A DNA stretch of 64,000 nt from Gaiellasilicea sp037720595 (GTDB lineage Bacteria; Actinomycetota; Thermoleophilia; Gaiellales; Gaiellaceae). Positions 1 to 8,589 of the stretch are shown here, one piece after another. A program made the position numbers and the translations under genes. Each line of letters starts with the position of its first letter. Positions within the stretch are counted from its first letter, which is position 1. The notes below the pieces were generated by a model. The model ran no database searches and was not told the origin of the DNA. It saw only the letters and a program-made list of their open reading frames with translations. The stretch lies in contig JBBJLW010000003.1 of the NCBI GenBank assembly GCA_037720595.1, forward strand, positions 124,001 to 188,000. The letters run 5' to 3'.

Positions 1-1
1 G

Positions 2-1189
2 GAGATGGATTCCGACCTCGAGCGGATCGCGCGCGGGATCGGCGTCTCGGCCGAGACCGCGGAGGCCGCGACGACCGTGCTCTCGCGCACCGACGTCCTG
101 GACGCGCCGACGACGATCCGGCCGGCCACTGCGACCACCACGACGACCTACACGCCAGGCCGCTACTACGAGTACGACGAGACACGCCGGCGCCGGTCGA
201 TCTGGCCGTGGCTGCTTGCGTTGCTGGCGATTGCGCTCGCGCTCGTCGGCGGTTTCTTCGCCTACGAGCAGCTCCAGGAACAGCTCAGCGCCTCGGAGCC
301 GGTCACCGTGCCGGATGTGGAGGGGATCATCGAGTCGCTCGCCGTCCGCCAGATCCTGGCCGAAGGGTTGCAGGCGAACGTCCGCCGCGCGCCGCGCTCC
401 GACACCCCGATCGGAATCGTCGCCGAACAGGATCCCGAGCCCCCGAACCGGATCGAGAAGGGCAACTTCGTCACGATCGTCGTCTCGACCGGCAAGCGGA
501 AGGTGCGGGTGCCGGGCGTCGTCGGCCGGAGCCGCGACGACGCGGTCGTGGCCTTGCGGGACGCTGACCTGACGCCGCGGGTGGTCGAGATCAACTCGGA
601 GAAGCCGGCGAACACGGTCACCGGGCAGGCGCCCAAAGCCGGCGCGACGCTCGTCGAAGGCTCGACGGTGCGGATCAACGTCTCGATCGGGCCAAAGCCG
701 ATCGCGGTTCCGAGCGTGATCGGGGTCGCCTACGAGTCGGCCGCCTCGCAGCTCCAGGGGATTGGCTTCGGGGTCGCCCGGACGAACGTCGAGTCGAACG
801 AGCCCGCCGGGATCGTGGTCGGCCAGGACCCGAATGCCGGAGCGTCGCGAGCAAAGGGCTCGACGATCACGCTCCGGGTCTCCGAGGGGCCGAAGACCTC
901 GGCGATCCCCGATGTGACGAGCCAGCAGGAAGATCAGGCGCGCGATCTGCTCGAGACCTCCGGATTCAGGGTCAGGGTCGTGCCCCGGGACACCGAGGAC
1001 CCGCTCTCGGACGGCAACGTGATCTCGCAGACTCCGCCAGGCGGGCGTCAGGCGAAGCCGGGGGCGATCGTGACGATCTTCGTGGGCCGCCTGATCGACC
1101 CCCTACCGCCGCCGCCGACCGACACCGGGCCGACGGACACCGGACCGACGGATACGGGCCCGACCGACACTGTTCCGCTCGACCCGTGA
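2..1189 (+). CDS. pknB: PASTA-domain Ser/Thr protein kinase, C-terminal part (cut by window edge)
   Basis: The reading frame is open to the left edge, so only the C-terminal part is visible. Counting from the first visible Met (base 5), a juxtamembrane stretch is followed by one membrane segment (about 66-87) and four PASTA repeats beginning near residues 99, 168, 233 and 300, each with the usual valine-proline-x-valine opening. The tail is a low-complexity T-D-T-G-P repeat. In PknB/Stk kinases the PASTA part lies outside the cell and senses muropeptides or lipid II. The stop overlaps the ddl start (GTGA), which fits a cell-wall role. The kinase domain itself is not in the window, so the kinase call is inferred from family architecture. 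Confidence 0.85.
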   Translation, partial: EMDSDLERIARGIGVSAETAEAATTVLSRTDVLDAPTTIRPATATTTTTYTPGRYYEYDETRRRRSIWPWLLALLAIALALVGGFFAYEQLQEQLSASEPVTVPDVEGIIESLAVRQILAEGLQANVRRAPRSDTPIGIVAEQDPEPPNRIEKGNFVTIVVSTGKRKVRVPGVVGRSRDDAVVALRDADLTPRVVEINSEKPANTVTGQAPKAGATLVEGSTVRINVSIGPKPIAVPSVIGVAYESAASQLQGIGFGVARTNVESNEPAGIVVGQDPNAGASRAKGSTITLRVSEGPKTSAIPDVTSQQEDQARDLLETSGFRVRVVPRDTEDPLSDGNVISQTPPGGRQAKPGAIVTIFVGRLIDPLPPPPTDTGPTDTGPTDTGPTDTVPLDP

Positions 1190-2223
1190 GCCGGCGCATT
1201 CGCGTGGCGGTGCTCGCCGGCGGCCGTTCCAGCGAGCACGAGATCTCGCTCGCGTCCGCCCGCTCCGTCCTCGCGGCGCTCGACCCGAGCCGCTACGAGG
1301 CGATCGAGATCGCGATCGGCCGTGACGGTCGCTGGGAGCTCGAACGGCCGAGTAACAGTCTGTTGCAGGGTAACGCGATCGAGACGCTTCCGGTCATCGC
1401 CGAGTCGGCGTCGCCCGCCGAGGCGCTCGGCTCGGTTGACGTGGTGGTGCCGATCCTGCATGGACCCTTCGGCGAGGACGGCACGGTTCAAGGCCTCCTC
1501 GAGCTCGCCGGCGTTCCCTACGTCGGCGCAGGCGTCGCGGCCTCGGCGCTCTGCATGGACAAGGATCTCTTCAAGGCGGTGCTGCGCGACCGTGGGATTC
1601 CGGTGGCGCGCAACACGACCCTGCGGCTCGGGGACGACGTGGCGAATCCGTTCGGCTACCCCGTCTTCGTCAAGCCCGCCCGCCTCGGCTCGTCCGTCGG
1701 GATCACGAAGGCCCACGACGAGGAGGAGCTCGACGCGGCGGTTGCGCTCGCGCGCCGGCACGACGAGAAGGTCCTCGTGGAGGAGTTCGTCGCAGGCACC
1801 GAGGTCGAGTGCGGCGTGCTGGGCAATATTTCGGGCAACCTCGGACCAGCCCCGATCGCGTCCGTCGTCGGCGAGATCGTCCCGCACGCCGAGTGGTACG
1901 ACTACGACGCGAAGTACGCGGCCGGCGGCTCCGACATCATCGTTCCCGCTCGCATTCCCGAGGCGACCGCGGCGCGCGTGCAGGAGCTGGCCGTGGAAGC
2001 GTTCGTCGCGACCGAATGCGAGGGGATGGCCCGTGTCGACTTCTTCGTCCGCGAGGACGGCGAGGTGGTCGTCAACGAGCTCAACACGATCCCCGGCTTC
2101 ACCGAGACGAGCGTCTATACCCGTCTCTTCGAGGCGTCGGGAATCCCGTACGCGAACCTGCTCGATCGCCTGATCGAGCTCGCATTGGAGCGGCACGAAC
2201 GCCGCTCCAAGCTCGAGTATTAG
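1186..2223 (+). CDS. ddl: D-alanine--D-alanine ligase
   Basis: ATP-grasp enzyme joining two D-alanines for the peptidoglycan stem peptide in the cytoplasm. 345 residues, normal for the family. The N-terminal motif G-G-R-S-S-E-H-E-I-S (about 11-20), the central K-P-A-R-L-G-S-S-V-G ATP-binding stretch (about 163-172) and the C-terminal N-E-L-N-T-I-P-G-F-T metal/D-Ala site (about 298-307) are all present. The GTG start at 1186 overlaps the stop of the PASTA kinase by four bases, implying translational coupling. Its stop at 2221-2223 runs into the stop of the convergent kinase gene. Confidence 0.96.
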   Translation: MSRRIRVAVLAGGRSSEHEISLASARSVLAALDPSRYEAIEIAIGRDGRWELERPSNSLLQGNAIETLPVIAESASPAEALGSVDVVVPILHGPFGEDGTVQGLLELAGVPYVGAGVAASALCMDKDLFKAVLRDRGIPVARNTTLRLGDDVANPFGYPVFVKPARLGSSVGITKAHDEEELDAAVALARRHDEKVLVEEFVAGTEVECGVLGNISGNLGPAPIASVVGEIVPHAEWYDYDAKYAAGGSDIIVPARIPEATAARVQELAVEAFVATECEGMARVDFFVREDGEVVVNELNTIPGFTETSVYTRLFEASGIPYANLLDRLIELALERHERRSKLEY

Positions 2224-3656
2224 TTCGCGGTCACGCCGTTGACGTGGGCGCTACCCGAGTCGAGCTCGGTGATCCAGAGGAGGAGATACGGCGCCTCCGT
2301 CTTCTCGAGCTCGAAGGTCGTCTCCTCGTCGACCGACTGCGAATCGGAGATCGGATCGCCGAAGAAGGTGCGGGAGTTGCCCGGGCGGATCTCGGCCGTG
2401 AAACCGGGCGTATCCGTCGTCACCGTCAGCTCCGACACGGCCGAGCCGCCGGCCTCGAGCACCAGGCCGACGCCGGACTTGAGCAGGCTGAGCTGGGCGT
2501 CGTAGCGCTCGGTCCGCCAGAAGGTCGAGGCGACGCCGTCGGTTGCCAGGCTCGCCTCGTCGTCGTGCTCGCCGTCTCCTCCGTCCGGGTCGTACGCACC
2601 GACGCCTCGCAGGCTCACGGACTCGCCGCCGTCCGAGGGAGTCCCGTCCGTGCCGTCTCCCTCGCCGCGCGTGAGGACGACTCCGGCAACGACCGCGGCC
2701 AGCAACGCGAGGACGATCGGGACGAGGACGAACGGTGCGAGCACTCGGGGCCGAGCGCGCGTCCTCGGCGGCCTGCTCGCCGTGACGACCGGACGCCTGA
2801 CGATCATCGTCGCGTCGCCGTCGGGACGGCCGTCCAGCTCGGCGAGGCAGGCCTCGAGCTCGGCGACGACATCGTGCATCGAGCTCGGGCGCTCGACCGA
2901 ATCCTTGGCCATGCAGCGCTCGACGAGGGCGGCCAGCCGGAGAGGGGTGTCCGGCCTCGCTTCGAGCACGCTCGGCACCGCCTCGTTGACGTGCCGCAGC
3001 GCGACCGTGAGGAAGTTGTCGCCGGCGTAGGGCACCCCGCCTGCGAGCAGCTCGTAGAGCACGACGCCGAAGGAGTAGACGTCCGTCTGCGCGTCGACGC
3101 GCTCGCCGCGGGCCTGCTCGGGGGCGATGTAGTGGCTCGTCCCGAGGACCGTGCCGGTCTCGGTGCGACCGCCGACCGCGTCGAGCGAGCGAGCGATTCC
3201 GAAGTCCGTCACCTTGGCGCGGCCGTCCCCGTTCACGAGCACGTTCTGCGGCTTGACGTCGCGATGGATCAGGCCCTGCTGATGCGCGAAGGCGAGCGCG
3301 CGGCCAACCTCGAGCCCGACCTCGAGCACCCGTCGGATCGGCATCGGCCCGCCTCGTGCGACGAGGTCCTTGAGGGTCTCGCCCTCGACGAACTCGAAGA
3401 CGATGAACTGACGTCCGTCCTCCTCGCCGCGGTCGATCACGGTGACGATCCCGGGGTGCGAGAGCTGTGCGGCCGCGCGCGCCTCGTGTCGGAACCGCGC
3501 CACGTAGTCGTCGTCCTCGCTGAAGTGCTCGTGCAGGATCTTGAGCGCGACGTTGCGCTCGAGTTGCGTGTCGTAGGCGCAATAGACCGTCGACATGCCG
3601 CCCTTGCCGACGGCTTCCTTGAGCTCGTATCGCCCCGCGATCAATTGTCCCACCAC
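2220..3656 (-). CDS. Membrane Ser/Thr protein kinase with C-terminal discoidin-like extracellular domain
   Basis: About 478 residues. The kinase domain starts almost immediately: glycine loop G-K-G-G-M-S (17-22), ATP lysine in V-A-L-K (Lys39), catalytic H-R-D-V-K-P-Q-N, and D-F-G-I-A, so it should be active. One membrane helix follows near 310-335, then an extracellular domain beginning S-L-R-G-V-G-A-Y-D-P-D-G that resembles the discoidin-like tails of other actinobacterial kinases. The start is set at tandem GTG codons 3654-3656/3651-3653, right before the Q-L-I-A-G-R-Y kinase opening; a longer frame upstream is only read-through across the preceding gene. It lies 47 bases behind the aminotransferase gene. 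Substrates cannot be read from the sequence. Confidence 0.88.
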   Translation of the reverse strand: MVGQLIAGRYELKEAVGKGGMSTVYCAYDTQLERNVALKILHEHFSEDDDYVARFRHEARAAAQLSHPGIVTVIDRGEEDGRQFIVFEFVEGETLKDLVARGGPMPIRRVLEVGLEVGRALAFAHQQGLIHRDVKPQNVLVNGDGRAKVTDFGIARSLDAVGGRTETGTVLGTSHYIAPEQARGERVDAQTDVYSFGVVLYELLAGGVPYAGDNFLTVALRHVNEAVPSVLEARPDTPLRLAALVERCMAKDSVERPSSMHDVVAELEACLAELDGRPDGDATMIVRRPVVTASRPPRTRARPRVLAPFVLVPIVLALLAAVVAGVVLTRGEGDGTDGTPSDGGESVSLRGVGAYDPDGGDGEHDDEASLATDGVASTFWRTERYDAQLSLLKSGVGLVLEAGGSAVSELTVTTDTPGFTAEIRPGNSRTFFGDPISDSQSVDEETTFELEKTEAPYLLLWITELDSGSAHVNGVTAN

Positions 3657-3703
3657 GCCACGGTAGCGTTCCCGGAGCTCCGAAAGGACGAACCGCGCGA
3701 GTT

Positions 3704-5026
3704 CTACGCGAGGGTCGAGGCGAGAGCCTCTTCCCAGACCGCAAGCGCCTCGTCGAGCTCGGCGTCGGTGATCACGAGCGGGCAGAGGACGCGAATGCAG
3801 TTCCCATACGTGCCGGCCTTGAGCAGGAGCAGGCCGCGCTCCAGCGCCGAGTCGAGCACGCGCTGGACGAGCGCGGGGGCGGGAGCCTTCGTGGCCCGAT
3901 CCTCGACGAGCTCGATGGCCAGCATGGCGCCGAGCCCGCGGACGTCCCCGATCGCGGGAAAGCGCTCCTGCCATGCGAGCATTCGGGCGCGCATCGTCTC
4001 GCCGATCGCGTTCGCCCGCTCGATCAGGCCTTCGTCGTCGATCACGTCGAGCACCGCGAGGGCGGCGGCCTGCGCGACCGGGTTCCCGACGTAGGTGCCG
4101 CCGACGGCGCCGTCGTGCGCCGCGTCCATGATCTCCGCCTTGCCGAGCACGCCCGAGAGCGGGAGGCCGGCGGCGATCGACTTGGCAACGACGATCAGAT
4201 CGGGCTCGACCCCGGAGTGCTCGATTGCGAAGAACCTGCCCGTCCGGGCAAAGCCCGTCTGCACCTCGTCGGCGATCAGGAGGATCCCATGCTCGTCGCA
4301 GAGCGCGCGGAGCGCGACCAGATAGTCGTTCGGGGCGGGATGGAAGCCGCCCTCGCCCTGCTGCGGCTCGATGATGATCGCGGCGACCTGCTCGGCGGCC
4401 ACCTGCGTCAGGAAGAGCTGGCGCAATTCGGCTAGTGCCGTCTCGGTGTCCGGCCCGCGATAGGCCTGCGGGAACGGGGCGCGATAGACCTCGGGCGCGA
4501 GCGGGCCCATCCCGAGCTTGTACGGGTGTGGTCGCGAGGTCAGCGTCATCGAGAGGAGCGTGCGGCCGTGGAAGGCGCCCTCGTAGGCGATCACGGCCGG
4601 GCGACCGGTGTAGAGCCGCGCGAACTTGACCGCGTTCTCGACGGCCTCGGTGCCCGCGTTGAAGAACGCGGCCTTGGCCGGGCCGCTGAAGGGCGCACGC
4701 GTGAGCAGCTTCTCGGCGAGCTCGACGTAAGGCTCGTAAGGGACGACGGTGAAGTCGGTGTGGGCGAAGCGGGCGAGCTGCTCCTGGGCGGCCTCGACGA
4801 CTCGGGGATGGGAATGACCGGTGTTCAGGCAGCCGACGCCGCCGGTGAAGTCGAGAAAGACGTTGCCGTCGACGTCTGTGAGCGTTGCGCCACGCCCTTC
4901 GCGGGCGACGAGCGGCAGCACGATCGACTTGGCGTTCGCGACCGCCCGTTGCTTGCGCTCGAGGATCGCCTGCGAGCGCGGGCCGGGGATGGCCGTGCGG
5001 ATCTCTATCGTCCTCGTCGTGGCCAC
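3704..5026 (-). CDS. gabT: Class III PLP-dependent aminotransferase (4-aminobutyrate aminotransferase-like)
   Basis: 440 residues from the GTG at 5026. Fold-type I aminotransferase of class III: F-N-A-G-T-E-A-V-E-N cofactor loop, I-I-I-E-P-Q-Q-G-E-G-G, D-E-V-Q-T-G-F-A-R-T-G and the Schiff-base lysine in V-V-A-K-S-I-A-A-G-L-P. It transfers amino groups from an omega-amine such as GABA to 2-oxoglutarate; the exact donor is not decided by sequence. A Met 13 codons further upstream lies in the divergent promoter shared with pdxH and is less likely. The neighbouring pdxH makes its cofactor PLP. Confidence 0.88.
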   Translation of the reverse strand: MATTRTIEIRTAIPGPRSQAILERKQRAVANAKSIVLPLVAREGRGATLTDVDGNVFLDFTGGVGCLNTGHSHPRVVEAAQEQLARFAHTDFTVVPYEPYVELAEKLLTRAPFSGPAKAAFFNAGTEAVENAVKFARLYTGRPAVIAYEGAFHGRTLLSMTLTSRPHPYKLGMGPLAPEVYRAPFPQAYRGPDTETALAELRQLFLTQVAAEQVAAIIIEPQQGEGGFHPAPNDYLVALRALCDEHGILLIADEVQTGFARTGRFFAIEHSGVEPDLIVVAKSIAAGLPLSGVLGKAEIMDAAHDGAVGGTYVGNPVAQAAALAVLDVIDDEGLIERANAIGETMRARMLAWQERFPAIGDVRGLGAMLAIELVEDRATKAPAPALVQRVLDSALERGLLLLKAGTYGNCIRVLCPLVITDAELDEALAVWEEALASTLA

Positions 5027-5063
5027 GCGCGCAGGATAGCCCAGGAGTCGGAGCGCTGCATAC

Positions 5064-5666
5064 ATGAATACTCGCGATGCAACAACGCTCGATGCCGATC
5101 CGATGCGTCAGTTTCGGGCCTGGTTCGCCGAGGCCGAGTCGTCGGGGATTGTCGCGCCCGAGTCCCTTGCCCTGGCGACCGCGTCGGCGGACGGACGGCC
5201 GTCGCTGAGGATGGTGCTCCTGAAGCACGCCGACGAGGACGGCTTCGGCTTCTACACCAATCTCGAGAGCCGCAAGGCCGACGAGCTCGCCGCGAACCCG
5301 CATGCGGCGCTGCTCGCGTACTGGCAGTCGCTCGGCCGCCAGGTGCGGATCGAGGGGCCGGTCGTGCCCGTCTCGCGGGAGGCAGCCGCCACGTATTTCG
5401 CGTCGCGTCCGCTCGGAAGCAGGCTGGCCGCGTGGGCCTCACCCCAGAGCCGCCCGATCTCCGACCGGGCGGCGCTCGAGCGACTGGTCGAGGAGGCGCG
5501 GGCGCGGTTTCCGGACGGCGAGGTGCCGCTTCCAGAGAAGTGGGGCGGCTATCGGCTCGTCCCGGAGACCTACGAGTTCTGGCAGCAGGGAGCGGACCGG
5601 CTCCATGACCGGGTCAGCTACGACCGCGACGGCACCGGCTGGCGCCGGATCAGGCTCGCGCCCTAG
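5064..5666 (+). CDS. pdxH: Pyridoxamine/pyridoxine 5'-phosphate oxidase
   Basis: 200-residue FMN flavoprotein that oxidises PNP/PMP to PLP. Family motifs are clear: S-L-R-M-V-L-L-K near 50-57, the Y-T-N-L-E-S-R-K FMN loop, A-A-L-L-A-Y-W, V-R-I-E-G, R-P-L-G-S-R-L-A-A-W-A-S-P-Q-S, and the C-terminal W-G-G-Y-R-L-x-P-E-x-Y-E-F-W-Q-Q-G and R-L-H-D-R signatures. ATG 5064 is the first start in frame. It is transcribed divergently from the PLP-dependent aminotransferase, a sensible cofactor pairing. Its stop overlaps the stop of the convergent gene. Confidence 0.95.
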   Translation: MNTRDATTLDADPMRQFRAWFAEAESSGIVAPESLALATASADGRPSLRMVLLKHADEDGFGFYTNLESRKADELAANPHAALLAYWQSLGRQVRIEGPVVPVSREAAATYFASRPLGSRLAAWASPQSRPISDRAALERLVEEARARFPDGEVPLPEKWGGYRLVPETYEFWQQGADRLHDRVSYDRDGTGWRRIRLAP

Positions 5667-6856
5667 GGAGCCGGAGTGAGAGCGCCCGGGGTGTAGACCC
5701 CGGCTGCGTTCCAGAGGAGATACCCGCGCGCGCCCTGCTTGCGAGCGGCGGCGATCTGAGCCTGGACGTCCAGCAGCCCATACGTCCGGCCATAGGAGAA
5801 GTCCTGCAGCCACGGGATCAGAGCGGCCCTGCTCGAGCGCAGCTCGCGCCGGAAATGGGAAAGCGCGAACTGAACGGTTTCGCCGGGCGCCGCATTCGGG
5901 TCGTCCAGCCCGTACTCGCCCGGCCCGTAGTGCGACGGGTAGACCATCGGATAGACCGCGTCGACGTACTTCGAGAGCCGCTTCGGGATCTGGCCGATCC
6001 CCAGGTCACGCGTCGCCGCCAGCCCGAAGACATCCGTGGAGACGCGGACGCCGAGCGGCTTCAGGCGCCTGGACGCGTAGTGGACGAACTCCGCCACCAC
6101 CCAGGCTGGCGGCGTCGCCGTCTTTCCAGGGTAGACGATTCCATCGGTGTCGCCGTCGGTCGGGAAGCGGACGTAGTCGAACTGGATCTCGTCGAAGCCG
6201 GCGCGGGCCGCGACCTCCGCGATCGAGACGTTGTAATCCCACACGCGGCGGTCGTACGGATTCGTCCAACCGAGCCCGGCATGGTTCCGCCAGACCGCGC
6301 CGTCGCTCGTTTGGATCGCCAGGTCCGGCCTCGCCTCGGAGAGGCGCGGATCCTCGAAGATGACGACGCGACCGATCAGATAGACCCCGCGCGCGCGAGC
6401 GGCTCTTGCCACCTGGCGCGGCTTGTAATAGGGGCGAGCTGCGCCGATCTTGGTCGCAAGAGGAACCGCGGAGGCGACGAAGCCGATCTCGCCGTTCTCG
6501 TCCTTGATGTCGAGCTCGATCGTGTTCAGCCCTTCGCGCGTCAGATCGAGGTACTCCTCGAGCTTCCCGTCGAGCGAGGCGAGCGCCATCGTCACGTGGA
6601 CGCCCCGCACCTCGAACGGGAGGGCTCGAGGCTGCAACACGGCCGGCTTCGGTCTCGGCTTCGCCGTCAGTTTCGGCTCGGCGGCGGTCTGCACCGCATC
6701 CTCGATTCCGGTGATTACGGTTGCGCCCGCGGCCAGTCCTAGAAGCGCGGTCAACAGGACAGCGACCGCGATCGAGCGCCGTCGCCTCTGCCGCCTTCGT
6801 GCGGCTTCGCGCCGCGCGCGGAAGCGCTCGTTCGGTTCCAGCGGCTCGAAGAGCAT
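5663..6856 (-). CDS. DUF4015-family putative glycoside hydrolase, membrane-anchored
   Basis: About 397 residues from ATG 6856 (a TTG at 6901 would add 15). An arginine-rich N-terminus precedes one membrane segment (about 28-49), then a (beta/alpha)8-type domain: R-G-V-H-V-T opening, N-T-I-E-L-D-I-K-D-E-N-G, the acidic strand F-D-E-I-Q-F-D-Y-V-R-F-P-T-D-G, Y-P-M-V-Y-P-S-H-Y and G-Y-L-L-W-N. These are hallmarks of the DUF4015 glycosyl-hydrolase-like family; substrate unknown, probably a wall or surface glycan. It is convergent with pdxH, stops overlapping. Confidence 0.82.
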   Translation of the reverse strand: MLFEPLEPNERFRARREAARRRQRRRRSIAVAVLLTALLGLAAGATVITGIEDAVQTAAEPKLTAKPRPKPAVLQPRALPFEVRGVHVTMALASLDGKLEEYLDLTREGLNTIELDIKDENGEIGFVASAVPLATKIGAARPYYKPRQVARAARARGVYLIGRVVIFEDPRLSEARPDLAIQTSDGAVWRNHAGLGWTNPYDRRVWDYNVSIAEVAARAGFDEIQFDYVRFPTDGDTDGIVYPGKTATPPAWVVAEFVHYASRRLKPLGVRVSTDVFGLAATRDLGIGQIPKRLSKYVDAVYPMVYPSHYGPGEYGLDDPNAAPGETVQFALSHFRRELRSSRAALIPWLQDFSYGRTYGLLDVQAQIAAARKQGARGYLLWNAAGVYTPGALTPAP

Positions 6857-6923
6857 CGACACGGGCGCGGGAACGGTACGCGGTCCCGGCCGCCCTCGCA
6901 ACCGCTCGCCATAGAATCGCGCC

Positions 6924-7487
6924 GTGGTGCTCTCCGACCGGACGATCCGCCGCCAGCTCGAGGAGGGCCGGATCGGGATCGATCCCTACGACGAGGCACT
7001 GCTGCAACCCTCGAGCGTGGACGTCCGCGTCGACCGCTACTTCCGCGTCTTTCGCAACTCGCGCTATCCGTTCATCGACGTCAAGCAGGCGCAGGAGGAG
7101 CTGACCGAGCTTGTCGAGATCGACGACGAGACGCCGTTCATCCTCCACCCGGGCGAGTTCGTGCTGGGCTCGACGCTCGAGAGCGTCCGGCTCCCTGACG
7201 ACCTCGTAGCCCGGCTCGAGGGAAAGAGCTCGCTCGGCCGGCTCGGGCTCCTGATCCACTCCACCGCGGGCTTCATCGATCCCGGCTGGGACGGCCACGT
7301 GACGCTCGAGCTCTCGAACGTGGCCAACCTGCCGATCACGATCTATCACGGGATGAAGATCGGCCAGATCTCGTTCGTGCAGATGACCGAGCCGGCCGAA
7401 AGACCGTACGGCTCGGGTGGGTTGGGCTCCAAGTACCAGGGGCAGAAGGGGCCGACCCCGTCCCGTTACTGGAAGAACTTCGAATGA
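6924..7487 (+). CDS. dcd: dCTP deaminase, probably bifunctional dCTP deaminase/dUTP diphosphatase
   Basis: 187 residues, GTG start. Converts dCTP to dUMP, feeding thymidylate synthesis and limiting dUTP. The sequence matches the actinobacterial Dcd:Dut type closely: opening L-S-D-R-x-I, G-I-D-P-Y-D-E-A-L-L-Q-P-S-S-V-D-V-R, the E-G-K-S-S-L-G-R-L-G-L loop, H-S-T-A-G-F-I-D-P-G and the C-terminal G-S-K-Y-Q-G-Q-K-G-P-T-P-S-R. The bifunctional assignment rests on resemblance to the characterised mycobacterial enzyme. ATGA overlap with the next gene indicates an operon. Confidence 0.95.
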   Translation: MVLSDRTIRRQLEEGRIGIDPYDEALLQPSSVDVRVDRYFRVFRNSRYPFIDVKQAQEELTELVEIDDETPFILHPGEFVLGSTLESVRLPDDLVARLEGKSSLGRLGLLIHSTAGFIDPGWDGHVTLELSNVANLPITIYHGMKIGQISFVQMTEPAERPYGSGGLGSKYQGQKGPTPSRYWKNFE

Positions 7488-8368
7488 TCCTCGTCACAGG
7501 AGCCACCGGCTTCGTCGGCCCGCACATCGTCCACGCGCTCCGCGCCGAGGAGCGGGCCGTGCGGGCCCTCGTCCGGGAGGGATCCGACACGAGCCGACTC
7601 CGTGCCTGGGGCTGCGAGACGGTTGTCGGCGAGATGACCGACCCCTCGAGCCTGCACCGGGCGGTCGAGGGCTGTGACAGCGTCGTCCACCTCGTCGCGA
7701 TCATCAACGGCAAGTCCGGCGAGTTCGAACGCGTGATGACGCTTGGGACTCGCGACCTCGTGGCGGCGGCGAGCGCGGCCGGGATTCGCCGCTTCGTGCT
7801 CATGTCGGCGCTCGGGACGGACGAGCAAACGAAGGAGCTGGTGCCGTATTACCGCGCGAAGTGGGAGATGGAGCAGACCGTGAAAGGCTCGGGGATCGAG
7901 CACGTGATCTTTCGGCCCAGCTTCGTCTTCGGCCCGGACGGGGGCGCGCTCGGACAGTTTCGGAAGATCGCGAAGCTCGCCCCGGTGACGCCGATCGTCG
8001 GGCCCGGAACCCAGCGGATCCAGCCGATCTGGGTCGAGGACGTCGCCGCCTACTTCGCGGCGTCGATCGAGAAGCCCGACGCCGCGAACCGCACCTTCGA
8101 GCTCGGCGGGCCCGACATCGTCACCTGGAACGAGTTCTGGATGCGGCTGAAGGCGAGTCTCGGCACGAAGCGCCCGTCCATACATCTGCCGTTCGCGCTG
8201 ATGCGGATGCAGGCCGCCGTGCTCGAGCGTCTACCGAACCCGCCGGTGACGCGCGATCAGCTCGAGATGCTCGAGGCCGGCGACAACGTCGTCACGAATG
8301 CTGACGCGGTCGAGACCTTCGGCCTTCCGCTCATCCCGCTCGACGAGCAGCTCCGCCGCGCCGTCTGA
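7484..8368 (+). CDS. NAD(P)-binding epimerase/dehydratase family protein (NDUFA9/NmrA-like atypical SDR)
   Basis: 294 residues with an N-terminal Rossmann motif G-A-T-G-F-V-G (6-12) and the atypical-SDR pattern S-A-L-G-T-D, Y-Y-R-A-K-W-E-M-E and R-P-S-F-V-F-G-P. The lack of a classic Y-x-x-x-K at the usual place and the hydrophobic C-terminal half resemble the complex I NDUFA9-like/NmrA group, whose members bind NAD(P)H and are often structural or regulatory. Substrate unknown. It starts in a four-base ATGA overlap with dcd. Confidence 0.82.
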   Translation: MILVTGATGFVGPHIVHALRAEERAVRALVREGSDTSRLRAWGCETVVGEMTDPSSLHRAVEGCDSVVHLVAIINGKSGEFERVMTLGTRDLVAAASAAGIRRFVLMSALGTDEQTKELVPYYRAKWEMEQTVKGSGIEHVIFRPSFVFGPDGGALGQFRKIAKLAPVTPIVGPGTQRIQPIWVEDVAAYFAASIEKPDAANRTFELGGPDIVTWNEFWMRLKASLGTKRPSIHLPFALMRMQAAVLERLPNPPVTRDQLEMLEAGDNVVTNADAVETFGLPLIPLDEQLRRAV

Positions 8369-8379
8369 CCGTCCCCGAC

Positions 8380-8404
8380 GGACGTGTCGGGGGTCAAAGC
8401 CCGG
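8380..8404 (+). repeat. REP-like palindromic repeat, copy 1
   Basis: Contains GTGTCGGGGGTCAAAGCCCG, the core shared with the REPs flanking the transposase gene at 33.2-33.9 kb. Forms an inverted pair with copy 2. Confidence 0.75.
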
Positions 8405-8410
8405 CCGGGG

Positions 8411-8434
8411 CTGCGTCGGACATGTCCGACGCAG
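8411..8434. repeat. 24-base perfect palindrome inside the REP pair
   Basis: The half-site CTGCGTCGGACA is followed immediately by its reverse complement, giving a perfect dyad between REP copies 1 and 2. It may act as the central hairpin of the element. Confidence 0.8.
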
Positions 8435-8482
8435 CACTCCGCGCGCTGCGGGTGAAATCGGTGCGCGCAGCGGCAGGCGGAG

Positions 8483-8515
8483 GGACATGTCCGGGCTTTG
8501 ACCCCGGACGTGTCC
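8483..8515 (-). repeat. REP-like palindromic repeat, copy 2 (inverted)
   Basis: Inverted copy of the same core (CCGGGCTTTGACCCC on the plus strand) bounded by GGACATGTCC and GGACGTGTCC arms. With copy 1 it delimits a 136-bp BIME-like non-autonomous element. Confidence 0.75.
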
Positions 8516-8589
8516 GTTCAGGACCCGTCCGGCGCCCCGCCGGGCGCCAGCGCTCTTTGACCAGCAGGCGCGCTGCTGAGAGTTGAACC

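Noticed and set aside
1809..4094. 761-residue plus-strand open frame across ddl and the kinase
   Set aside because: Arg/Asp-rich shadow frame created by high GC; overlaps two certain genes with intact motifs.
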